A stretch of DNA of 64,000 bases, from contig JAXGYO010000002.1 in assembly GCA_040772225.1 (NCBI GenBank), positions 2,046,001-2,110,000 on the forward strand, given 5' to 3'. The notes below the pieces were generated by a model. It was not told the origin of the DNA and did no database searches. It saw nothing but the letters and a program-made list of their open reading frames with translations. This stretch comes from JAAYED01 sp040772225 (lineage in GTDB: Bacteria; Chloroflexota; Anaerolineae; UBA1429). The position numbers were made by a program, and so were the translations under genes. This document shows, piece by piece, positions 43,930 to 53,388 of this stretch (the stretch's first letter is position 1; each line of letters begins with the position of its first letter).

Positions 43930-44931
43930 GTGACGCGACACATTCGCTATCTCGATGAACAGACCATCACACAACTGGAGGAACAATTATCAGACGAACG
44001 ACACGGAGGCAGCAACCGCAGACCCAAACGCACTGCGCCTGCGGCCGATCCAGGGGTGTCCGAGTTCGCCGAGCCGACCGATCTCGAGGCGGGCTTTGAA
44101 CCCACCTACCATCCATCGCGCTATGAGCGCACCTGGCTGCTCGGCTCGTTGCGCCCGTTCTATCAGGATGCCATCATCACCGACATCCTGAGTCTGGCTG
44201 CGGGCGGCAAGGAGGCCAGCGTCTATTGCTGCAGCGCGCATCCCTCGACGGGGCGCGCGTGGTTGGCGGCCAAGGTCTACCGGCCGCGCCAGTTCCGCAG
44301 CCTGCGTAACGACAAACTGTACCGTGAGGGTCGGGAGACGTTGACCGACGGAGGACGTGTGGTTAACGCCGGCGACCAGCGCGTCCTGCGGGCGCTCGGC
44401 AAAAAGACCGCCTTTGGCGTGCAGGTGGCGCACACCTCGTGGCTCATGCACGAGTATGTGGCCCTCAAGACCCTGCATGCCGCCGGCGCTGACGTCCCGG
44501 AGCCGCTCGCGGCCCATGACAATGCCCTGGTGATGGACTATCTCGGCGAGCCCGGGGTCTCGGCACCCACGCTTCACGGCGTCCGTCTGGATCCTGATGA
44601 GGCGCCGGCGCTGCTACAGCGGATCATGAGGAACGTCGAGATCATGCTCTCCCTGGGCATGGTGCACGGCGACCTCTCAGCCTATAACGTGCTGTACTGG
44701 TCGGGGCAGATCCTGCTGATTGACTTTCCGCAGGTGGTTAACAGCACGCGCAACCGGGCGGCGCGCCAGCTCTTGCTGCGGGACGTCACGCGAGTATGCC
44801 AGTATTTCCGCCCTTACGGGATCGTCTCCGACCCCGAGTCCATCGTGGAGGATCTCTGGTATCGCTATGCCGAGGATGCCATCACGTCTGAGGAGCAGCT
44901 CCGGGATCTATACGCGGGACCGATCTCGTAG
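43930..44931 (+). CDS. RIO-family serine/threonine kinase-like protein
   Basis: A 333-aa protein from GTG 43930, with AAAGGA about 10 bp upstream. It contains a RIO1-type kinase domain: a glycine loop region SLAAGGKEASVYCC, the catalytic Lys in LAAKVYRP, catalytic loop VHGDLSAYNVLYW (His-Gly-Asp and Asn) and metal motif ILLIDFPQVV. Residues 110-150 include YREGRETLTDGG. Bacterial RIO-like kinases are rare compared with the archaeal/eukaryotic ribosome-maturation enzymes; their targets are not well known. It lies alone, divergent from the Cys-rich protein. Confidence 0.88.
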   Translation: MTRHIRYLDEQTITQLEEQLSDERHGGSNRRPKRTAPAADPGVSEFAEPTDLEAGFEPTYHPSRYERTWLLGSLRPFYQDAIITDILSLAAGGKEASVYCCSAHPSTGRAWLAAKVYRPRQFRSLRNDKLYREGRETLTDGGRVVNAGDQRVLRALGKKTAFGVQVAHTSWLMHEYVALKTLHAAGADVPEPLAAHDNALVMDYLGEPGVSAPTLHGVRLDPDEAPALLQRIMRNVEIMLSLGMVHGDLSAYNVLYWSGQILLIDFPQVVNSTRNRAARQLLLRDVTRVCQYFRPYGIVSDPESIVEDLWYRYAEDAITSEEQLRDLYAGPIS

Positions 44932-45043
44932 AGCACAGGTCCTAGTCCAGGGGGTCTGGCGGTTCGCCAGCTCCCCCTGGACTGTGCGTGGCAACGAGGT
45001 TCAATGACGGCCTTATCCGCAGGTTGATGCCTGCCAGTGGCCG

Positions 45044-45517
45044 CTATAGCCGCTCTGTATCGCGAGGGCCTTCGGGTCTATCGGCAGAAAAGCCCTCGCC
45101 TGACGGCGGTGCCGGAGACGGTTCGTCAAAAAGGGGCTCGTCCAGGTCGAGCGGGCGCTTCGCCATGTCCGACCAGGGAGTAGCCGCCTCCGGAAATTGG
45201 GCTGCATCCGGGAACGCGACTTGCTCCTCCGAGCGGTCGCGCGTCGCCAGCCCGCGCATCAATGTCGATAGCCCAAAAAGCACCAGGATGCCGGGCCAGA
45301 GGAGGTCAAACGCGAAAAGAATCGCCAGCCCGATCAACCAGACGGTGCTCTGCCAGGCTAACCAGTCCCACCCGCGCGCCAGCGCGGTCGGTAGCCCGCT
45401 GATGGCCATAACAACGAGAATCCAGGGCCAGATCGAGATAGAAGGCACCAGAAACAGAGCCCCCACACCCACCAGGAATAGGCCAAAGGACAGTGCCTTT
45501 TCACGGTTCCCGCTCAT
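45044..45517 (-). CDS. Small membrane protein with acidic cytoplasmic tail
   Basis: A 157-aa protein, ATG 45517, with AAGGTGG before it. Three or four closely packed helices (LSFGLFLVGVGALFLVP, WPWILVVMAISGLPTALA, WLIGLAILFAFDLLWPGILVLFGLSTL given in part as FAFDLLWPGILVLFGLS) precede a hydrophilic tail of about 65 residues rich in Asp, Glu and Pro. The helix pattern resembles LiaF/DUF5668-like envelope-stress membrane domains. A perfect inverted repeat lies between this gene and the divergent MBL-fold gene. Confidence 0.65.
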   Translation of the reverse strand: MSGNREKALSFGLFLVGVGALFLVPSISIWPWILVVMAISGLPTALARGWDWLAWQSTVWLIGLAILFAFDLLWPGILVLFGLSTLMRGLATRDRSEEQVAFPDAAQFPEAATPWSDMAKRPLDLDEPLFDEPSPAPPSGEGFSADRPEGPRDTERL

Positions 45518-45556
45518 CGTTAACCACCTTTGCCAAGTCTCGCTCTGCTGATATCA

Positions 45557-45586
45557 TTACGCAAAGGCGCAGTGACAGTTGCGTAA
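45557..45586. promoter_or_regulatory. Inverted repeat in divergent intergenic region
   Basis: TTACGCAA and TTGCGTAA are perfect 8-bp arms with a 14-bp spacer, centred between the divergent starts at 45517 and 45658. It looks like an operator for one or both genes; no regulator gene is adjacent. Confidence 0.55.
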
Positions 45587-45657
45587 CCTTTCTAACCTGG
45601 CGTAAAGCCTGCCCCTCGATCTGGCAAACCACCGCACTACAGAGAAAGGAAGAAAAC

Positions 45658-46464
45658 ATGGTCAGGACCATACAGATCGGTGCCGTGCGCGTTGCGCAAT
45701 TGCACGACGGTTACGGCGCCATCGACGGGAACAGGGTGTTCTACCCGGCCACGCAGGCGGAATGGGGCGAGGGCCTGGGCGCGGATCCCACGGGATTCAT
45801 GCTCAACGCCTACCAGCCCCTGCTGATCACCGAGGACGGCGAGCACACGCTGGTGGACACAGGATTTGGCCAGGAGAATACGTCGCGCAAGGGCGACATC
45901 CAGATCGGATTAAAGGAACTGGGCGTCGCACGCGAGGACGTTGCCCGCGTCGTGATCACGCACGCGCACGGCGATCATATCGGGGGCAACACCCTCAAGC
46001 GCGACGGCCACCTTGTGCCTGCCTACCCCAACGCTGAGTACGTGGTACAGGAGCGAGAGATCGCCGAGATGCGTGCGGCCGACGATGCTACCTGGCGTGT
46101 CCGGTTCGTCCCGATCCAGGAGGCGGGACGGCTGCGGATCGTCTCCGGGGAGGTGGCTCTGACGCCGGCTCTCACGCTCTGGCCCATGGAAGGCCATACG
46201 GCCGGGCAGCAAGCGGTGCGTATCGCGTCCGAGGGGCAGCACGCCGTGTTCGTGGGCGACCTGGGCCTATCGATCAAGAACTTTTCACACCTGGAGTGGG
46301 GCTCAAGCTGGGCCTGGTCGCGCGAGGCTGACGAGGCGAACCGCCGCAAGATCGCTGCGTGGGCCGCGGAGCACGATGCCCTGGTGATCCTGTATCACGA
46401 TCCGCGCACGCCCTGGTTCCGCATCCGCAAAGAGGGCGACCGGTACGTGACCATCCCGGTCTAG
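45658..46464 (+). CDS. MBL-fold metallohydrolase (lactonase-like)
   Basis: A 268-aa protein; ATG 45658 follows GAAAGGAAGAAAAC, the same leader that precedes the GH51 gene at 54207. The metallo-beta-lactamase signature VITHAHGDHIGGN supplies HxHxDH; further ligands lie in PMEGHTAGQQAV and FVGDLGLS, and the last His in ILYHDPRTPW. The order resembles AHL-lactonase/quorum-quenching and related N-acyl lactonase proteins, but many such members hydrolyse other esters. Cytoplasmic. No AHL synthase is nearby, so quorum quenching is only possible. Confidence 0.88.
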   Translation: MVRTIQIGAVRVAQLHDGYGAIDGNRVFYPATQAEWGEGLGADPTGFMLNAYQPLLITEDGEHTLVDTGFGQENTSRKGDIQIGLKELGVAREDVARVVITHAHGDHIGGNTLKRDGHLVPAYPNAEYVVQEREIAEMRAADDATWRVRFVPIQEAGRLRIVSGEVALTPALTLWPMEGHTAGQQAVRIASEGQHAVFVGDLGLSIKNFSHLEWGSSWAWSREADEANRRKIAAWAAEHDALVILYHDPRTPWFRIRKEGDRYVTIPV

Positions 46465-46510
46465 CCCCTCGCTGCCCGGGGCGCACCCGGAAACTATTCC
46501 GGCTGCCGTG

Positions 46511-48160
46511 TCAGGGGCCAGGCGTACCTGACCGGCGGCCCAGGCGGCGCCCGATGACCCCCCATAGCATATCGATCTCGTCGATGTGCAGCACCCAGGC
46601 TAGCGCCAGAAAGGCGAGAACGCCGAGAGACGCCGGCACGGCTGCCAGCAGGGCACTCCCCAACAGCCCGGCGGGCGCCAGCGGCAGGATCAGGCGGTAG
46701 GCACCGAACGCCACCAGTCCCATTCCCAGCGAGGCGCCAGAAGCCTGCAGCGTGGCGCGGATCACCCCATAGCCGCCCATCCCCCCGAACCGTCGCGCAA
46801 AGACCACCAGCATGATCACCGCGTGCGCCAACCACTGGACGGCATTGGCCGCCACCAGACCGATAAAGCCACGATTCAGGGCAAAGGCCAGCAGAGGCGC
46901 CACCGCCAGATAGATCAGCACGGAAACGACCCCCACCATGACAGGAGTTCGTGTATCCTTCTGGGCGTAAAAGGCAAACACCAGCGGGAGATCGATGGCG
47001 GAAAAGGGCAGCCCGATGAGATAGACGCGCAGGGCGCGAAGGGACTGGGCCGTATCCTCGGCCGTGAACACGCCATGCTGAAAGATGAGTTCGATGACGG
47101 GCTGGCCGAGCACGAACAGCCCAACCCCGGCGGGGATGATGAGCACCAGCACCAGTCGCAATCCCCGCGTGAGGGTCCGCTTAAAGGCGCTCAGCTCGCG
47201 CGTGGCGTCCATCTGCGAGAGCGTGGGCAGCACTGCCAGCGAGATCGCCATAGAGACCAGTCCCAGCGGCAACTGCACCAGAAACGTCGCCTTGGTCATC
47301 CAGGTGATCGCCTCAGGAGCGGTGCGCGAGGCAAAGTTGCGATCGATGATGATCCCAAGGTTCTGAATGACGATACTGAGCACCACCGGCGCGTAGAGCG
47401 CCCCGATTCTGCGAATCACCGGATGCCGCCAGTTCCAGCGCCACCGCAGGCGCACGCCGCGCATCCCCGGTATCTGCACCAGTAGCTGGAAGAGGGCCCC
47501 CACCAGGATAGACACACTTAACGAAGCGATGTCGAACCTGCCGGCGAGCACCCACACGGCGAGGATAATGCCCAGATTGTGGGCCGGCGCTCCCATGGAG
47601 GGATAGGCAAACGCCTGTCGCGCATAGTGATAGGCCTGCAGCATGCCCGAGATCCCATAGATGATGATCGCGGGGACGATGAGCCGCAAGAGTAACGTCG
47701 TGGTCTGGAGCAGTGCCGCATCAAACCCACCCACCAGCAGCGGCGCCAGCCAGGGAGCGCCCACCAGGAGGGCAGCGGTCACAATGACAAAGATCCCGGT
47801 CGAGAGCGAGAGGAGAATCGACAGTACCTCCTCCAGCTCCGCGTGACGCTCAGGGGTGTCGTCCTCGGTGTACTCGCTGAGTACCGGCACGAGCGCCGCG
47901 GACAGCATCCCTCCCACCAGCAGCTCATAGACCATCTTGGGGACGGCGCTCACGGCATCGAACGCGCTGGTGGCCCCGCTGGCGCCGAAACGGCCCGAGA
48001 TGACGCTCTCGCGCAGCACGCCCAGCACGCGCGAGGCGACATTACCCAGCGAGTTGATGCCCGCCGCGCGCGCAATGCCGCCGGTCGCTCTCCCCCCCGG
48101 AGGCGGAGCGGGCGGCACGGCGGCGTCTAGACCGGGCGACGGGCGCTCGGAAAGCGTCAC
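46511..48160 (-). CDS. murJ: Lipid II flippase MurJ (MviN)
   Basis: A 549-aa membrane protein with about 14 helices. The N-terminus shows the MurJ pattern SLGNVASRVLGVLRESVISGRFG (core ASRVLGVLRESVISG), then PKMVYELLVGGMLSAALVPVLSEY, the conserved loop that lines the cavity. MurJ flips the peptidoglycan precursor lipid II across the inner membrane. The GTG/ATG start overlaps the stop of the aminotransferase gene by 4 bp; this pairing with an unrelated enzyme suggests a simple co-transcription. Confidence 0.92.
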   Translation of the reverse strand: MTLSERPSPGLDAAVPPAPPPGGRATGGIARAAGINSLGNVASRVLGVLRESVISGRFGASGATSAFDAVSAVPKMVYELLVGGMLSAALVPVLSEYTEDDTPERHAELEEVLSILLSLSTGIFVIVTAALLVGAPWLAPLLVGGFDAALLQTTTLLLRLIVPAIIIYGISGMLQAYHYARQAFAYPSMGAPAHNLGIILAVWVLAGRFDIASLSVSILVGALFQLLVQIPGMRGVRLRWRWNWRHPVIRRIGALYAPVVLSIVIQNLGIIIDRNFASRTAPEAITWMTKATFLVQLPLGLVSMAISLAVLPTLSQMDATRELSAFKRTLTRGLRLVLVLIIPAGVGLFVLGQPVIELIFQHGVFTAEDTAQSLRALRVYLIGLPFSAIDLPLVFAFYAQKDTRTPVMVGVVSVLIYLAVAPLLAFALNRGFIGLVAANAVQWLAHAVIMLVVFARRFGGMGGYGVIRATLQASGASLGMGLVAFGAYRLILPLAPAGLLGSALLAAVPASLGVLAFLALAWVLHIDEIDMLWGVIGRRLGRRSGTPGP

Positions 48161-49236
48161 GACATCTCTTTCAGTACGGTGCGCATGGCGTCGAACACCT
48201 CATCCAGGTCACGCTCACTGACATAGCCCATGTGCCCGATGCGAACCATCTCCACCGAGGGGTCACGACCGGTGGCACAGACGATGCCGTAGCGCTCGCG
48301 CAGGGTCTTGAGCACCTTGCCGGTATCCACTCCCTCAGGCATGGTCAGGGCCGTCACCGTATTGGAGCGGTACCCCTCTGCGGCATAAAGATGCGCCCCC
48401 ACGGCCTCGACGCCCTTGCGGCAATAGTCACCGATCGCCTGGTGACGCTGCTGGATCACCTCGGGACCCTCCTGCACCATTTTGGCCAGGCTCACGTGCA
48501 ACGCATACAGAGCGGGCAGGTTGGGCGTTGACGGGGTCTGGTTGCGGACGCCATAGCGCCGCGCCTCGCCCAGGTCGAAATAGTAGCGCGGGCAGCGGGC
48601 GGCCTCCCAGGCCTGCCAGGCGCGCGCATTGAACGAGATGAACGCCAGTCCGGGAGGAGCCATCCAGGCCTTTTGCGAGCCAGCGATCACCACATCGATA
48701 TCCAGCTCATCCTGTGGGAGGCGGATTGCCCCCAGGCCGGAGATGGCATCGACGATGAGCAACGGGGAAGGGTCAGCCGACCGGACCACAGCACTGAGCT
48801 CGCGCATCGGGTTCGTGACGCCAGTGGAGGTCTCGTTCTGAGTAATCAGTACAGCCTTGAAAGGGCCATCCGAGCGGAGTCGCTCCGCAAGCTCCGCCGG
48901 ATCGGCGGCCTGCCCCATCGTGACGTTCATCCAGGTCACGTCGACGCCGAATCGCGAGGCAATGGTGCCGAATCGCTTGCCAAAGACGCCCAGGTTCACC
49001 ACGAGGATGCGATCCCCTGGCGACAGGGTATTCACGATGGCAGCTTCCATCGCGCCGGTACCGGAAGAGGTAAGCACATACAGGTCGTTTTCGGTCTCGA
49101 AAAAGACCTTGAGCCAGGCGGTGACGTCTCCAAAGAGGGCCTCAAACTCTGGGCCGCGATGGTCGATCATCTGCTGGGACATGGCCGCTAACACATCATC
49201 AGGGAGAGGGGTCGGTCCGGGAATTCGCAGGTTCAT
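48157..49236 (-). CDS. Alanine-glyoxylate/serine-pyruvate aminotransferase family protein
   Basis: A 359-aa class V PLP enzyme; ATG 49236 has CTGGAGGTAAC upstream. NLRIPGPTPLPDDVL is the usual N-terminus; SSGTGAMEAAIVN binds the PLP phosphate; the Schiff-base Lys is in GSQKAWMAPPG; ETSTGVTNPM and DAISGLGAI carry further PLP contacts. The family includes alanine-glyoxylate, serine-glyoxylate and 2-aminoethylphosphonate-like transaminases, as well as soluble hydrogenase small-subunit homologues. Photorespiratory or glycine/serine metabolism is likely. It overlaps murJ by 4 bp. Confidence 0.88.
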   Translation of the reverse strand: MNLRIPGPTPLPDDVLAAMSQQMIDHRGPEFEALFGDVTAWLKVFFETENDLYVLTSSGTGAMEAAIVNTLSPGDRILVVNLGVFGKRFGTIASRFGVDVTWMNVTMGQAADPAELAERLRSDGPFKAVLITQNETSTGVTNPMRELSAVVRSADPSPLLIVDAISGLGAIRLPQDELDIDVVIAGSQKAWMAPPGLAFISFNARAWQAWEAARCPRYYFDLGEARRYGVRNQTPSTPNLPALYALHVSLAKMVQEGPEVIQQRHQAIGDYCRKGVEAVGAHLYAAEGYRSNTVTALTMPEGVDTGKVLKTLRERYGIVCATGRDPSVEMVRIGHMGYVSERDLDEVFDAMRTVLKEMS

Positions 49237-49329
49237 GGGTTACCTCCAGAGAACGCCAAGCCGGTACCTATGGCACACCTTGCCGCTCATTCAGGCCTCG
49301 TTGTCTGAAGACTGGCCACATCATAGTGT

Positions 49330-49367
49330 GACCGGCGCCGGCGCGCAAAAGCGCACCAACGCCGGTC
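49330..49367. terminator. GC-rich hairpin downstream of the GNAT-fusion gene
   Basis: GACCGGCG pairs with CGCCGGTC (8 bp), with an inner GCGC-AAAA-GCGC stem-loop. It is about 25 bp beyond the minus-strand stop at 49393. No U-tract follows, so the terminator role rests on position. Confidence 0.4.
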
Positions 49368-49392
49368 GCCCCACACCACTTGGGCTTACAGC

Positions 49393-52300
49393 CTAAAGCG
49401 CGGCAAGTTCGCGCATCGATAACGCTCGTTCCATATCCGGCGCCAGGTAAAAGTACCAGGTCACCTCGCGAGAGACATGGCCATCAAGCGCAACCGTGCC
49501 AGACAGGGAAAACCCGCGACCTACTGTGCCCGTGTCGCTCAGGCTCAGCCGTCTCTGAGGACAGACCGAAAGCAGGCTGGCGCCGCTGGCCTCGTCGGTC
49601 AGCGCGCCCCAGGTGCGCCCCGCGTACCAGGCCCCCCACGGTGTCGGCCGCCGCCAGACGTCGTCGCCCACGAGCGAAAGCCGCGCAGGGTCGCCACCCA
49701 GGCTAAAGTCAGCGCCGCCCCCGATCATGATCTCCTGCCGGGTAGCCCGCAGGTTGGTCAGGCGCAGTACCGCCTTGACCAGCGGAGACTGCGGGAGCGT
49801 GACATAGTCCATCTCGACCGCCAGATCATGCAGCTCCTTGCGCTCCGGGCGGCCGCGCAGCCGCACCCCTGCCCATGGCAAACCATCGACATCCGAGTAC
49901 AGGTCCTCGACCGTGAACCGTTCGTGAACCAGGTTGCCGCAAGACTCGGCATCATCGTTGAGGAACACCTTGAGCTGGATGCCACCATACCAGGGATACG
50001 CCCAGGCGTGGCCCGAGGGCGTCGGGAACGAGGAATGCAGTTGCTCCTCTCCGGCCTGGGTCCAGCTGATGAGGCTGGGGCCGTACTCGGGAGCGACAAC
50101 CAGGGTGCATCTTCCGTTGTCGATCACGCGCACGGGCTGCCCTTTGCGAACGTCCTCTGTGATCGACACCGAGCCCGGAGACCCGAGTCGTAGCACGCTC
50201 GCGTTGGAGCGTGCCGCCATCGTGCGCAGCCGGAGATCCAGATCCACAGGATAGCACCCCGCCTCAGCAGGCACCTGCAAGCGCAGCGGCACCTGGACGG
50301 CACGCCCGCGTGAGAGTGCCTCTACCGGGAAGCGCGCCGGCTCTGCGTTTAGACCCCGGCCCCCCGTGACTGCAAGCACGCCCTCCATCACCCGGGCGGA
50401 GGCCGAGTCCACCGTCACCACGGTTTCCAGGCTGTCGCCGACCGTGGCCAGCACGGGACTCGGTAACGCCGCCTGCACCACGCCTCGCGCAACGGGCTCG
50501 CCTACCTCCTCGGTGCGCGCCCGCTGCCCAGCCCAGTGCAAGAGCGCAGCGCGGGCAGCCCGCCAGTCGCCGCCGCCCGTCCACAGCGCGTAGCGCGCCA
50601 CGGGCGAGCGTTGGCCCCTGGAGAGCGATAGCGGAGCGGTCATCAGCCTCAACGCCCACTGGCCATGCCGGACACGTTCTGTCTGAGCGGACCAGGCCAT
50701 GCCGCCAGCAACGCCATCGCGTTCCACGGCGATCCAGGGTTCGGCATAGTCCTCCGATGTCGCCGGCATCTCGTCGGCATCGACGGGATAGTTGGACATG
50801 GGGGCACGGATGTGGCCCATATTCAGCGGCGTCGTTGCGGTCAACCGGGGGTTGTCTTGCCACTGGCTCTCCATGATCAGCCGGCCCTCGTAAGGCCCGG
50901 TGCCCAAACAGGTGAGCTGTTGTTCAACCGTTACCAGACTGTTGGCGGAGAGCGCCACGGTCAGATCCATGAACGTATCGTCATAGTGCTCTGGCTCGCC
51001 GTGCATGCGCACCGCCGCCCGGCCATCCTCGTTCGCCAGCGTCAGGCTGAAATGCTTCTTGTCAAACGCGCTGGGCGAATAGGGCGGGCCGGCCAGCGGT
51101 CGAGCACTGAACAGCGTCAGACCAGAATCCTTGTGGGTGATCCGGATGGTACCCAGCCGGGCTGCGACGGTCAGCCTCACGGTGTCGGTCTCGAGACGGG
51201 CGCTTTCCTTGCCCGCCTGTGCCAGCACGCCCCCCGCAGCCACGCAAAAAAGGGTTAGCTCTTCCTTGACGGGCTTGAACGCTGCGTCCGCGGGGACCAG
51301 CCTCACCTGCAGCGTGTGAACCCCAGGGATTGTGGGCGTCGCCGAGAGCGCCAACACTGCGTGGCCAAGAGGATCCAGTTCTACCGTTTGCTCGGTCCAG
51401 TCAATCGCGAGGCCCTCGGAAGGGATCACATGACACGTCGCGCTGATCGCCGTCTCCAGTTCGCTATGGACCTGTAGCGCAATCGATGTACACACGCCAG
51501 GAGCTAGGCTCAAGGTGCCCGGGCAGGTGTCCACGCTGATCGGCGCGCGGGCGCGCAGGCCCGAGAACAACTCAACCTCATTGTGGTCCAGCATGATCAG
51601 CGTGCGCACCACGGGAGCCGTGCCGTCGGGCTTGGCACGGGGCGCCTCATCGGTGACCTGAACGCTGGCCACGTGCTCCACGGTCAGTCCGCCCGGGACA
51701 GTGAACGCGTCCCGGTGATCGATCTTGAGCCCATCCGCACCCATAGCGTGCAGATGCACATGGATCGCCTCGCTGCCCTTGTTCTGGATGCGCCAGTTCA
51801 TCTGCACAGACGTCCCCTGCAGGGGCTCTATCTCGCTCGGGATAGCGGCCACCAGGACGTCGCCGTTCTCAACGGCACAGGGCCCCTGAGCCTCACGATC
51901 GATCCAGATGGTAAGCGACTCGCCCTCTGCCTCCCAGTGCTGACGATAGACCTTGAGCCCCTCCCAGCGCTCGTCATCGGGCCGCTGCTCCAACGTGCGC
52001 ACGTAGGTGCTGTACCAGTCATGCCTGTCGAAGAAACGACGCGCCAGCGGCATCTGCAGCGCGCCGGGGATAAAGTTCTGCATCCATACCGACGTATCAG
52101 GCCGCCAGAAATGCCCGGTCTTTTTGTAGGCCGGCACTGACTTGAAATTCGCCGACCAGGTGCCCAGCGTCTGGTAGACCCAGCCCTGCTGCACAGAGCG
52201 CTCGATGGTGGCCTGGAGCAGCCGGCGCCCGACAGAACGGCCATGATAATCGGGATGGACGTTGAGCAGGTCCAGATAGCCCGAGTCATATTGTCCTGTG

Positions 52301-52533
52301 GGCCAGGGTGTCCCCTCAAAAAGCGAGCTGTAGCCCACCAGGCGATCGCCGTCCTCGGCCACAAAGGTAACGAGCGTCCGCTCGGATTCCATCCACTCGC
52401 GCACGTTTTCCTCGGTGAGCGGCAGGCCAGCCGTAAAGCCGCCCGGCCACGCTGGTTCGCTCTCATTAAAGAGGTCTGCCAGCTTCTGGCAGTCGTGCTC
52501 GATATCCAGTTGACGAATAGTGATTTCAGACAC
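49393..52533 (-). CDS. GNAT acetyltransferase fused to a large beta-sandwich region
   Basis: About 1046 residues, starting at GTG 52533 with only a weak purine stretch upstream. Residues 1-~170 form a GNAT domain: ITIRQLDIEHDCQKLADLFN, LVGYSSLFEG, and the acetyl-CoA pyrophosphate loop VHPDYHGRSVGRRLLQATIE. The remaining ~870 residues have no catalytic motif I can name. They look like successive beta-sandwich domains resembling CARDB/NEW3 (e.g. LQGTSVQMNWRIQNKGSEAI, IPGVHTLQVRLVPA), and a C-terminal region (from HWAGQRARTEE) resembling carbohydrate-binding or glycoside-hydrolase accessory folds. There is no signal peptide. It lies downstream of the PHP and HAD genes on the same strand. Function unknown; a bifunctional sugar- or protein-modifying enzyme is conceivable. 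Confidence 0.7.
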   Translation of the reverse strand: MSEITIRQLDIEHDCQKLADLFNESEPAWPGGFTAGLPLTEENVREWMESERTLVTFVAEDGDRLVGYSSLFEGTPWPTGQYDSGYLDLLNVHPDYHGRSVGRRLLQATIERSVQQGWVYQTLGTWSANFKSVPAYKKTGHFWRPDTSVWMQNFIPGALQMPLARRFFDRHDWYSTYVRTLEQRPDDERWEGLKVYRQHWEAEGESLTIWIDREAQGPCAVENGDVLVAAIPSEIEPLQGTSVQMNWRIQNKGSEAIHVHLHAMGADGLKIDHRDAFTVPGGLTVEHVASVQVTDEAPRAKPDGTAPVVRTLIMLDHNEVELFSGLRARAPISVDTCPGTLSLAPGVCTSIALQVHSELETAISATCHVIPSEGLAIDWTEQTVELDPLGHAVLALSATPTIPGVHTLQVRLVPADAAFKPVKEELTLFCVAAGGVLAQAGKESARLETDTVRLTVAARLGTIRITHKDSGLTLFSARPLAGPPYSPSAFDKKHFSLTLANEDGRAAVRMHGEPEHYDDTFMDLTVALSANSLVTVEQQLTCLGTGPYEGRLIMESQWQDNPRLTATTPLNMGHIRAPMSNYPVDADEMPATSEDYAEPWIAVERDGVAGGMAWSAQTERVRHGQWALRLMTAPLSLSRGQRSPVARYALWTGGGDWRAARAALLHWAGQRARTEEVGEPVARGVVQAALPSPVLATVGDSLETVVTVDSASARVMEGVLAVTGGRGLNAEPARFPVEALSRGRAVQVPLRLQVPAEAGCYPVDLDLRLRTMAARSNASVLRLGSPGSVSITEDVRKGQPVRVIDNGRCTLVVAPEYGPSLISWTQAGEEQLHSSFPTPSGHAWAYPWYGGIQLKVFLNDDAESCGNLVHERFTVEDLYSDVDGLPWAGVRLRGRPERKELHDLAVEMDYVTLPQSPLVKAVLRLTNLRATRQEIMIGGGADFSLGGDPARLSLVGDDVWRRPTPWGAWYAGRTWGALTDEASGASLLSVCPQRRLSLSDTGTVGRGFSLSGTVALDGHVSREVTWYFYLAPDMERALSMRELAAL

Positions 52534-52683
52534 AGGAGGCCCCCAGAGGTCAAGTGTTTCGTCTCGCGCCCCCACGCGGGCGCGCAAGCCAGCGGCGATT
52601 ATAGCGCCGGTCGAACGACGTGTCGACTGTGGTAAAGACGAGGGAAGAGCATCGTGCCGGAGACACCGGCTCACTGGCGAGCG

Positions 52684-53385
52684 CTACAGCTGATCCAACG
52701 CCGCAGGCAGATCGCTGAGGCGCTCGAGGACAAAATCCGGGTGGCAGTCGGCTACGCGGCGGTCGTGCACTTGAATAGTCAATCCTGCGCGCAGCCCCGC
52801 CGCCTGTGCCCCCAGGATGTCCGTCGCGGGCGTATCGCCCACGTGCACGGTCTCTGCGGGCGACACGCCGAGAGCGGCCATGGTCAAATGAAAGGCCTGG
52901 GACTGCCGCTTGGTCACGCCAGTTTCATTGGAAAAGGTCAGCCAGTCAAAGAGCGAGCGGATACCCTGCGCAGCCATGTACTCGCGCGCTCCGGTGCCCG
53001 GGGTAGCCCCCGTATCGGAGATGAGGCCTATGAGGAGACCCCGCTGCCGTAACGCCACCAGCATCTCCCGGACGCCGGGCACCAGGCTCGGCGCTTGATT
53101 TACGTGTGCCTGCTCCCAGGCGGTGAGCGTCGCCTGGTAGGCGGGGGGACGCAGGGTCGTCCCCAGCTCGTCCAGCGCCATGCTCAGTATGGACGCCGGT
53201 GGCAGCCCCCAGCCGTGCGAACCGGCCTCGAGAAACCGTGCCCAGGCGACCGCATAGGCGGCCGCCGCGCGCTCGCGCGACACGCCTGGCAATGCCGCCA
53301 AAAGGACGGCAACCCGCGCCTGAGACCCGCTCTGCCGGTCATCGATCAGGGTCCCCCAGAAATCCAGCGTCACCGCCTTGAGCAT
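52684..53385 (-). CDS. HAD-superfamily hydrolase
   Basis: A 233-aa protein; ATG 53385 preceded by GGAGGGCTGAGGT. The first motif is AVTLDFWGTLIDD, where the second Asp of the usual DxDxT is replaced by Trp; motif II is ISDTGATPGTGA; the Lys is in TGVTKRQSQAF; motif IV is HVGDTPATDILGAQAAGL. The first Asp remains as nucleophile. HAD enzymes of this length dephosphorylate small molecules. Three bp separate it from the PHP gene upstream (53389), so they form an operon. Confidence 0.85.
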   Translation of the reverse strand: MLKAVTLDFWGTLIDDRQSGSQARVAVLLAALPGVSRERAAAAYAVAWARFLEAGSHGWGLPPASILSMALDELGTTLRPPAYQATLTAWEQAHVNQAPSLVPGVREMLVALRQRGLLIGLISDTGATPGTGAREYMAAQGIRSLFDWLTFSNETGVTKRQSQAFHLTMAALGVSPAETVHVGDTPATDILGAQAAGLRAGLTIQVHDRRVADCHPDFVLERLSDLPAALDQL

Positions 53386-53388
53386 ACC

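Noticed and set aside
49237..49392. Riboswitch upstream of the aminotransferase-murJ operon
   Set aside because: The gap has a GC-rich hairpin but no sequence pattern of a known glycine, serine or SAM riboswitch that I can recognise.
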